Assembly (NCBI GenBank): GCA_016630955.3
Contig: CM049987.1
Coordinates: 310,001-374,000, forward strand
Source: Didymella arachidicola
Taxonomy: Eukaryota; Ascomycota; Dothideomycetes; Pleosporales; Didymellaceae
Length of the DNA: 64,000 nucleotides
Direction of reading: 5' to 3'
The notes below the pieces were generated by a model, which had not been told where the DNA came from, searched no databases, and worked only from the letters and a program-made list of their open reading frames with translations. This document shows, piece after piece, positions 56,603 to 64,000 of this stretch. The number at the start of each line of letters is the position of its first letter. The stretch's first letter is position 1. The position numbers and the translations under genes are program-made.

Positions 56603-58218
56603 ATGAAGGTTACCACCACCGTATTCGCCCTCATGGGCGCGGCTGCTGCCGTTCCCCAATATGGGTACTCTGCCTCTGTCCCTGTAAGCAGGATTCCATC
56701 AACATTGTCAAAGCTTCATTTCTAACCGCTAAGCAGGACTACAAGGCCTCGTCATCTGCTTATGTTAAGTCTGAGAGCAGCAAGTACCCCGTTCAGTCCT
56801 CCTCCTCTGAGGACAAGCACTACACGCCTTACCCTACCGAGTCTTCGACTAAGTCTTCCTGGACCCCCAAGCCTACCCCTTCCTACTCGAAGGAGTACCC
56901 AACTTCTTCGAGTGAGGAGTACCCTCACCACACCTCGGAGGTGAAGAGCTATCCAATTTACAAGACTTCGTCTTCTAGCGAGTATCCTCACCCGCCTCCC
57001 AAATCTTCGAGCTACTACGCCCCGCCCGTTGTGACATCGAGCTACTACGTGCCCAAGCCGAGCAGCAGTGGCTATCCGATCTACTCAAAGCCAAGCGAGT
57101 ACCCGCACCCACCTCCCAAGTCGAGCAGCACCCCGTGCCCTGAGAGCAGCTCTTACTACGCCCCACCTGTCAAGTCTTCGAGCTACTACGCGCCCCCGCC
57201 GCCAAAGCCCACTACCGGCTATCCTATCCCGCCAAGCTCTTCCAAGTACTACCCGATCCCACCTAAAAGCTCATCGTACTACGTCCCGGCTCCCAGCTCG
57301 ACTGGATACGTCCCCATTCCCCCACCTAAGCACTCTTCTTCGACCCCTTGCCCTGAGGAGTCGTCCACGACGTACGTGACAATCACCTCGACCATTCACG
57401 TGCCTCCTCCCAAGCCCACTACTGGCTACTTCAACACCACCACACCTTGCCCTGAGAGCTCTAAGGTTCCTCCTCCCCCTCCTGCACCCACGACAGTTTA
57501 TCCTGTCCCTCCCAAGAGCAGCGAGACTCATCCGTCGCCGCCGAGCAGCACACCTGTTGCGCCTTCCAGCAAGCCAGTTGTCCCCACATACCCAGCTTCG
57601 ACACCTGTTGCGCCTTCCAGCAAGCCAGTTGTCCCCACATACCCAGCTTCGACACCTGTTGCGCCTTCCAGCAAGCCAGTTGTCCCCACATACCCAGCTT
57701 CGACACCTGTTGCGCCTTCCAGCAAGCCAGTTGTCCCCACATACCCAGCTTCGACACCTGTTGCGCCTTCCAGCAAGCCAGTTGTCCCCACTTACCCAGC
57801 TTCGACACCTGTTGCACCCCCACCAGAGACCCATCCTGCTCCCCCTACGTCCACTCCGTTGGCTTCTAGCAGTGTACCAGCACCGCCCGCATCCACACCG
57901 GTCGCTCCCCCCCCAGCACCGCCCGCATCTACATCGGTCGCTTCTCCTCCAGCGCCGCCTGCTTACTCTGCTTCCACCCCTGCTGCCAGCTCAAGCAAGC
58001 CTGCGCCGGTTCCCAGCACGTCCGCACCTGCTTACTCTGCTTCCACCCCTGCTGCCAGCTCAAGCAAGCCTGCGCCGGTTCCCAGCACGTCCGCACCTGC
58101 TCCCTCAAGCCCTGCTGCTACCACATCTGCCCCCCCACAGTTCACTGGTGCTGCCAACTCCAACAAGGCCTTTGGCGCTTTCGTCGCTGGTGCTGTTGCT
58201 TTCGCCGTTCTGGCTTAA
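56603..58218 (+). CDS. GPI-anchored Pro/Ser-rich cell-wall protein with tandem repeats
   Basis: Two exons, 56603-56683 and 56737-58218, with a 53-bp intron, give 520 residues. Residues 1-18 (MKVTTTVFALMGAAAAVP) are a signal peptide. The body is built almost entirely of Ser, Pro, Tyr, Lys and Thr: first YYAPP/SSSYY-type motifs with scattered CPES units, then five near-identical 17-residue repeats (STPVAPSSKPVVPTYPA), then two identical 23-residue repeats. The C-terminus, NSNKAFGAFVAGAVAFAVLA, fits a GPI-attachment signal with an omega site near the Asn/Ser pair. Such proteins are heavily O-glycosylated and sit in the cell wall, where repeat number can change adhesion and surface properties. 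No enzymatic domain is present. The start replaces a longer frame that only reads through the intron. Confidence 0.88.
57550..57804. repeat. 51-bp coding tandem repeat, five copies plus a partial sixth
   Basis: Units begin ACACCTGTTGCGCCTTCC at 57550, 57601, 57652, 57703 and 57754, with a truncated copy at 57805. Copies are almost identical at the DNA level; copy five has one visible change (CCCACT for CCCACA). This implies recent expansion or homogenisation. Confidence 0.96.
57961..58098. repeat. 69-bp coding tandem duplication
   Basis: Two adjacent 69-bp copies (57961-58029 and 58030-58098) look identical and encode AYSASTPAASSSKPAPVPS plus four residues. The frame is kept. Confidence 0.95.
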
Positions 58219-59183
58219 GCCTGACGTTCTGGATTTGCGTTTCTAACATTCTTGTCTCTCCTTTGATACACTACCTTTTAACGACCTGTGATGACAACAC
58301 TGCACCTGGCATAGACGGGTTAATATACATACACATTCCTTTTACAAGGCTTAATTTCTTGGGTGGTATGGCCTGGCCATGGGACATTTCTAATTCTCGC
58401 CGGGGTGATTGTAAAAGGTGGCGATGTGGCCAGTGTGAAGGGATGGCTGGCATCAAGGCTTGTAAGTTAAGTGTTCGGAGAATAGCGACAGTAATGTCTT
58501 TACTCGAAACTGTAGCCTAGATAGTAATCTTTATTACTTATCGCACGCCCAGCGTCCACGTTCAATTGTCTTGCCTGTTGCGTCACCTTTTGCCTCTCAG
58601 ATGGCGAAGAACGTGAGCTACTTCCAGGCTACAAAGACATTGCGAAAGGCTTGCAGAGACCCATTGACTGCCTCCCAAAGGCCAGAATCTTTACATGTTC
58701 CAAAGCCAATCTTTTCTGGTGCCTCAAAACGTACCTCCCCTTCGTCGCGATCCCCGCATGCGTCATACCGACTAGCCAGACCAGACCACGAGAACGAGCT
58801 CAACCTCATCGCGTACCCCTGCGAGGATCCACAACTAATCTCGTAGACTTCTGAGCTGCGATCAGATAATCGCTGATATGAAAGCCATACCTGTCTTTCA
58901 TCGTTGTCGCTGCCTGAGGGATATCTTGACGTTCCATGATTCATCACTAGTTGCACCGAATTTATTTCCACGTCATACGTTGAGGGATCTTCCTGCAGAC
59001 GGAACGATACAAAAGAGTAGGTTGAACACGGTAGTCATGAACAAATCATATCCGGCAGCGACATCAGGCTCGCGTCCAAAACTCATATCGGAAAACTGCA
59101 AGAGATTATTCAGTGGCCCTGGCATTTCGCATCCACAGAAGAACTTCACCGCGCAACTCTACAACGCAGAGAGAAAGTCAAAT
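58219..59183. other. Intergenic region between the wall protein and the small conserved protein
   Basis: No gene is supported. The frame of the next gene is open back to a methionine at 58878, so part of this stretch could be coding if a distant start is used, but the added residues look unconserved in character. Confidence 0.45.
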
Positions 59184-59930
59184 ATGTCGTCCCATAACGA
59201 TATCAGGAGCAGCGCAAACTCTGGCTTTCCAGACACATCGAGTGCGCCCGGAGAACAGTTTGAACCTAGACAGACAGCAACAAGCGAAGATTACGAGCCC
59301 AACCCTGCGAAGAGCATCAAGTTGAGCCCGGCGCGGCAAGCACTCATAGATGACGTGCGCGATCTAGACTACCCGCCCACGATCTCTGCTGACACTACCT
59401 AGATCATCGCACTCTACAGCTGCCAGCCAACAGTGCAGCGCGTCAAACGCTATACTCCAGACTGTGTCTACGACGACCAATTCGTCTACGCAAATGACCG
59501 CTACAAGATGGCAGGCCAATGGTTTGCTTTGCCCAAACTCTTCAAAGCCTCCATCAATGAGTCTTACGAAGTGATCCGCTCAGATGACGACCTCATCCAA
59601 TTCAAGAACAAGCAATCCTGGACATTCCGCGGCATACCCAAAACAGCTACTATCACCGGCCTGGTGAGCTTGAGCTTGGATCCGGCGACCAGAGACAGCG
59701 ACTTCATGCAGGTCAAGTACCACAAGGATCAGGCGAACGAGAAGGATTACAGCCACGAGGGTTTGGGTTTTAGCTTCAAGAAGTGGCAGGCGGACAATGT
59801 TGTTAAGCACATGAGCACACCGGAGCTCAAGGAGTTTGAAGCGGATAAGGATGCGGCGAAGGAGCACGTCAGGAAGTATGGAACGGGCAAAGAGGCGGGT
59901 GATGCGCCGAAGCGTGACTTCACTTCATAG
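59184..59930 (+). CDS. Conserved fungal protein of unknown function (SnoaL/NTF2-like appearance)
   Basis: Two exons, 59184-59354 and 59403-59930, with a 48-bp intron, give 232 residues. The splice restores QALIDDIIALYSCQPTVQRV, which leads into KRYTPDCVYDDQFVYANDRY and KMAGQWFALPKLFKASINES. Later segments are FKNKQSWTFRGIPKTATITG and YSHEGLGFSFKKWQADNVVK. From memory these match a protein that is widespread in Pezizomycotina without known function; the pattern of an N-terminal helix pair followed by a curved sheet suggests an NTF2/SnoaL-like fold, which is a guess. The C-terminus is charged (Lys/Glu). Methionines at 59037 and 58878 are in frame upstream, but MSSHNDIRSSANSGFPDTSS looks like the natural start. 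Confidence 0.78.
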
Positions 59931-61571
59931 TGATAGTTATATACCTCGTGTGGGTTGTAGCCATTGCGCAAAGAAATTTTACCGGGCTTGTGCGTCGCCG
60001 TGCAGCAATGTTAGGTTCTCAATGCTCATCACATGCATTTGGACTATCCTAATCGAGAGCACTCGGATTAAAGTTGCAGACGCGCTCGAAGTAGCAATCG
60101 CTCAATCGCTCTCACCTGCTAGATTACCTTCACCTTCACCTCAGTTGTCTACCTCGTTTGAGCCTCCAATAAACAATGCTAAGCGCCCCGCAGTGGAAAA
60201 TTTCCTCCAAGCTCTACCTTGAACGCACACAGCACCTTCAGACACCGACTGTACTTTGGACGAGCTCGCAGCACCCCTTTCCAAGATCATTGAGTCACCA
60301 CGAGCAGTAAACCTTGACCAGTATTCACCTCCAGCTACGCCCACTTTAAGTGTAACATGGAAACGCTCTCGTCACGGCTGGAGCTAGTCGAGAAGAAGGC
60401 CGCCATGGTCATCAGATGTGTCTCCATTGCTTTCCTCGCCCACTGCAAAGAGGAACAGCATATAACGTTCGGGAGCAAACAGTATCTGTACTCATTCACA
60501 AACAGACCCGCTACCTGCGCGAAAAATTGAAAAGCCCAGTAGAAAGACTAAATAAGAAACCAGACCTTAGGTTTTGAGGACCTCACATCCACAGACTCAC
60601 GAGTCACCATCGAGGAGGAGAGTTTCGAATTTCACGAAAACAAACACGAGTACGACGAGAACGAAAACAAGAAGGACAAGGGTATCAACAAGGAGAACAG
60701 CGAGCACAATACGAACAAGGAGAAAGACAATAACAAGGAGAATAAAGAGCATAACACGAATGATAAGAACAAGGAAAGCGAGGACAACGGCGAGGACAAC
60801 GAAATAAACCAAGGTCTACGAAGCTGGGTTGATAAGTTCACCCAAGCTGTTGAGCCATCATTATTTGCACGAATAGAGATCAGTGACGACCATCACTCGG
60901 ACAACGAGGAAGAGATTGATGGCCACGACATGCCTCCATTTGGACGAGAGGAGGCTCCCATCACGTCCGTCGATGCGCCAAGCGACACATGCGCAGCGTA
61001 GTCCTGCGAGCGCCAAATTCTGAAGGACTTCCGCTTTTGCAAGGCTCGCATGGTCACCGCTTGAGATCGTCTTCACATCCCACAGTCTGAGATCTGGAAG
61101 AATTGGCAGGACCATCTCGATTACCTTGACGAGATAGAGAAGACGTGTAAGTAAGCACGATCTTGTGGCAATTACACTGCAAGCACCTCAGTTGTACATT
61201 GTTTGCCAGTACCAGTTTCAACGAGCTTGCTGGATGCAATCATGTCGGCTAGCTGTAGAGCCGCATCAAGAATCTGTCTCGGAACAATTGCGGAATAATC
61301 CCAGTAGTTCTAAGTGCTCAATCACGACGCGAAATCGATTCGAAGTACTACATCACGTACTGCAAAATGATCCTGCTGCCTCGCAGGAGTCGCATTGAAG
61401 TCATCAACATCATTCGCCTCTAGCAACGTCACACGTTTTGATGTATCTCATCGAGCTGTAGTGACCACGTTTGGTGAGTATATTGTATCAGAGAGAGGAA
61501 ACGAGGCACCAGAGACGCTGTGGGGTAATGGCGAATGGCGAGTGGTTTGCGGTCAGGCTCGACGCTATTTG
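59931..61571. other. Intergenic region containing an unresolved coding remnant
   Basis: The region lies between two convergent genes. Most of it is taken up by the candidate described at 60100-61292; the flanks hold nothing that I can identify. Confidence 0.4.
60100..61292 (+). pseudogene. Protein-like segments of an unresolved, possibly decayed, multi-exon gene
   Basis: Several segments read like real protein but do not join cleanly. SLSPARLPSPSPQLSTSF to VENFLQALP ends at a TGA (60220-60222). The same frame resumes with LDELAAPLSKIIESPRAVNL and SPPATPTLSVTWKRS until a TAG near 60388. A second frame starts METLSSRLELVEKKAAMVIR at 60357. From about 60571 a third open stretch is rich in N, K, E and D, passes through LRSWVDKFTQAVEPSLFARI and stops at 60999-61001. 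Later SEIWKNWQDHLDYLDEIEKT (followed by GTAAGT) and STSLLDAIMSASCRAASRIC appear. Either this is a gene with many small exons or a pseudogene with stops and frameshifts. No family was recognised. Confidence 0.3.
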
Positions 61572-63405
61572 TTACTGCCTTGATAATACGATATCGAATG
61601 GAGGGTAGTGCAGTTCAGTCTTGTTGCCCGTTCCAACGATCACGATCTTCGTCAAAGGCCAACCGTTCTGGTCCTTATATCTAGCAGCCGTCAGCATCTT
61701 CATTGCAAGCAAAGACCTTGGCCGCTTACCCATCGTAATCATACCAGTCGCACAACTCCTCTCCAGCTGCCGTCATCCTGAAAACTTGCGATCCATCACC
61801 AAACTCTCTTGTCTCACTCGCTCCGCCGGCGGGTTCTAGCACCACCCCAGCTGGCCTAGAGAAGTATCGTGCTCCCATGTCATCGAGCCAGCTCAGCTTA
61901 TCGATTGCCTCCAGCGCGCTGCTCCCGTTCACAAAAAGCTCACGCAAATACAGAACCTGGTCCTGGACCTCCAGTCTCGCATAGGTTGATGCGTTATAGC
62001 CGGTGCTACTGACAACATCCGCGATAGTTCCTGTATCCCGTCCATCACCATATGTACCCGCATATTTCTCCTCGACTTGCGCAGCGAGCGCCTCTGCAAA
62101 CGCCGGGATCAAGATATCTTGCACATTGCCGTACAGTGCTGCGGGATACAGCATCTCATATCCCTCGAGTCCAGAATTTTGACTCAAGATCACCAGGCCG
62201 TAGCCAAGATTTGGCACAACGTCGATCCACGACCGCCAGCCACCTCCACTGCCTGATTTGCCATAGACGATGTACGTCTTATTGGAGTTCGAGACACTTG
62301 TATTGGAGCTGGTAGATACCGAGCGAAGACTGATCTCCCATGCTGGACCAACTTGTTGCTTGCCATCTGGTAGCGTGTACATGGGCTTTAGCGCGCGGCG
62401 CCGGCTGAATGGTGAAATGAGGGAGGGAGCTTCTTGAAGCCAGATGCTGTGGAGGTATTTGGCGAGATCGTTGGCTGAGCTCCACATCCCCGCGGCTGGG
62501 TTGTAGCCTTCTCCGATGATCAGGTCGGCCCAATTGTCCCCGCCGGGAACACTGATGCCGGGTATGAGGCCATCAGGCACTGGGCCCAGGAAGCTATTCG
62601 TCATATTCAGCGGCTCGAGTATTTCTTGCTTCACAATATCACGCCATGCCAAGTCTTCCCCGGTGATCTCGTTGTAGTACGATGCCACAGCAGCTCCCAA
62701 GATGCCAATACCTGCATTAGAATAAGCTGATCGCTCTCCAGGCTTGAACATCAAGCCCGTATTGCTGACCTCCTTGATCACGTTCTCGACAGTCTGAGCA
62801 GCCCACAGCTCTCCAATTCCGTTCACGGTGGCCTTCCCGGTGCTCAAGACTTGATTGAAGTTTGTGCTGAAGCTCTCTCGCGTGATACCACTCATGTGAC
62901 TTGCTAACATACCGAGCGTGATCTCGCTGCCACCATCGGTCCAATCGCATGCGATGAGGTGGAAGGAAGGTAGAAGGTACCGAACTGGGGTATCGAGGGT
63001 AATATGGTTGTTCGAGAGTCGTGACAAGATCAATGCGCTAGTCATGGCAAAGTTCTTGGTAACTGAGGCGATGCGGAAGATGGTGTCGCTGGTGATCGTA
63101 TTATCGGTGGTATCTGGAGGGTAAAACGTTGTTTCGTTGGACTTCACGCTCCCCGCATTGAAGGTGAAGATTGGTACAGGGGATGTCGCGTGGACGACCG
63201 CAACACTCAATCCATCTCGAGTGACATTGCCATCGTAAGGCTTTTCCAGCAGCTCCCTGGCTACTTCAAGTGCTTTGACTACCCCAGGATGTTCGAGAAT
63301 CCGGGGGTTGGAAAGCAAACTCTCGGGTGCATCCGGCACGCATGCAGCTTCGAGCCAGCCTGCTAAGCCAGCGACTGCGAACGCCCAAGGCAGAGTGCGG
63401 ACCAT
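61572..63405 (-). CDS. Secreted beta-lactamase-like serine hydrolase (penicillin-binding-protein fold)
   Basis: Two exons, 63405-61730 and 61680-61572, with a 49-bp intron, encode 594 residues. The signal peptide is MVRTLPWAFAVAGLAGWLEA. The class C beta-lactamase/esterase motifs are present: S-x-x-K in ASVTKNFAM, Y-x-N in RSAYSNAGIG, and KSGSGGG in the position of the third motif; HMSGI is also typical. Several N-glycosylation sequons (NET, NMT, NTS, NAS, NGS) fit secretion. Such fungal proteins include esterases, transesterases and lactam or lactone hydrolases; the substrate is not readable from sequence. Reading through the intron would stop at once after DYDG, whereas splicing adds YKDQNGWPLTKIVIVGTG and a further 17 residues, so the two-exon form is preferred. 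A methionine eight codons upstream is also in frame. Confidence 0.88.
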
Positions 63406-64000
63406 CGTTGCAGGATTTTCGGAGCGCACAAGGCTTCCTGTTCGAAGTTCCGGTGTACAAGAGCGCGCCTCTTGTATCTTTGAAGATCACGACCCCGTGT
63501 GTGGGCCCGATAAGCAAGGTTGCTAGTAAGCACCAATTGGACGATATGCCAAGAGGGATCGACGGTTGTGCGCATCCGCATTTGCACCGTTTCACTGGTT
63601 GTGCACGCGAAACTGGTGTCTTTTGGAGATTCTCAGGCTTCCTCGCCTATGCGTGAGGGGCCTTAGAAACGACCCTATTCATACCACTAAATGTCCTCCC
63701 CGAGTTCGCGAAATATTGTGTCTGCTCAACTGTAAGCAAAGTGCCTTATTCTCTTTACTACGGATCTTGGTCAGCAGCTTTCAGGCTCCGAGTGAGTTCA
63801 AGGTTGAGAATGGATGCTTGGTGCCGCCTTTACACTCTTCTGCAAAGGTGGGGCTAAATTTTGGGTATCCTGAAGTAGAGATTCAATTTTGCGTTCTCTC
63901 ACGCACCAAACACCAGCTGAATGCCGCTAAAGTTCAGTTCCATGCAAATCGCTAACAAGCATCATCAATCAAAGTCACGGCTGAGTCGCGGCCTTGCGTC
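63406..64000. other. Right-edge region, promoter of the serine hydrolase
   Basis: This is the 5' side of the minus-strand serine hydrolase. Open frames are short and unremarkable. No further gene is seen before the window ends. Confidence 0.45.

Noticed and set aside
57271..57834. Open frames of 120-187 codons on the minus strand of the wall-protein gene, built from repeats such as GDNWLAGRRNRCRSWVC
   Set aside because: They are by-products of the 51-bp repeat, whose length is a multiple of three and which has no stop in several frames. The plus-strand product has a signal peptide and GPI signal; these have nothing.

Overview
The window is a stretch of filamentous ascomycete (Pezizomycotina) nuclear DNA, most likely from a Dothideomycete. 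This rests on genes interrupted by 42-65 bp introns with GTRNGY donors, CTRAC/CTGAC-like branch sites and CAG/TAG acceptors, and on fungal-only families: a Zn2Cys6 regulator, a HET-domain protein, a STAND NLR with a fungal N-terminal domain, Scs7, Alo1, Dml1 and Ssh4/Ear1. The class-level assignment is inference. No rRNA, tRNA, transposase or CRISPR array could be supported.

Layout. 1.1-2.8 kb (-): Ssh4/Ear1-type SPRY adaptor for the Rsp5 ubiquitin ligase. 6.1-9.1 kb (+): Kap104 transportin. 9.1-20.3 kb: gene-poor, holding only an Upc2-like Zn2Cys6 regulator (13.7-15.5 kb, +). 20.3-22.5 kb (-): secreted sulfatase whose first intron carries a minisatellite. 23.3-24.4 kb (+): Uch2/UCHL5 proteasomal deubiquitinase. 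24.7-26.0 kb (+): 2EXR protein with a 12-bp coding repeat. 26.3-26.8 kb (-): small conserved fungal protein. 28.0-29.8 kb (-): Rsd1/RBM39-like SR splicing factor. 30.8-32.0 kb (-): Scs7 sphingolipid fatty-acid 2-hydroxylase. 33.1-34.2 kb (-) and 35.0-36.8 kb (+): a small protein kinase and the erythroascorbate enzyme Alo1, divergently arranged. 37.0-45.2 kb: a divergent pair made of a HET-domain gene (-) and a 1,528-residue NLR (+). 47.1-48.0 kb (-): ribonucleotide reductase inhibitor of the Dif1/Spd1 type with a PIP box. 49.8-51.3 kb (-): secreted, extremely charged coiled-coil protein. 52.3-54.3 kb (+): Dml1/Misato. 56.6-58.2 kb (+): GPI-anchored Pro/Ser cell-wall protein with 51-bp and 69-bp tandem repeats. 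59.2-59.9 kb (+): small conserved fungal protein. 60.2-61.3 kb (+): unresolved or decaying gene. 61.6-63.4 kb (-): secreted beta-lactamase-like serine hydrolase.

Most loci are unrelated housekeeping genes. The part with a shared theme is 37-45 kb, where a HET death-effector gene and a Goodbye-NACHT-TPR-ZZ NLR fire away from one 1.3-kb intergenic region. This looks like a sensor/executor pair for non-self recognition and is my best candidate for an undescribed system. Exon joins were worked out by hand from reading frame, splice signals and family resemblance; no database search was run.
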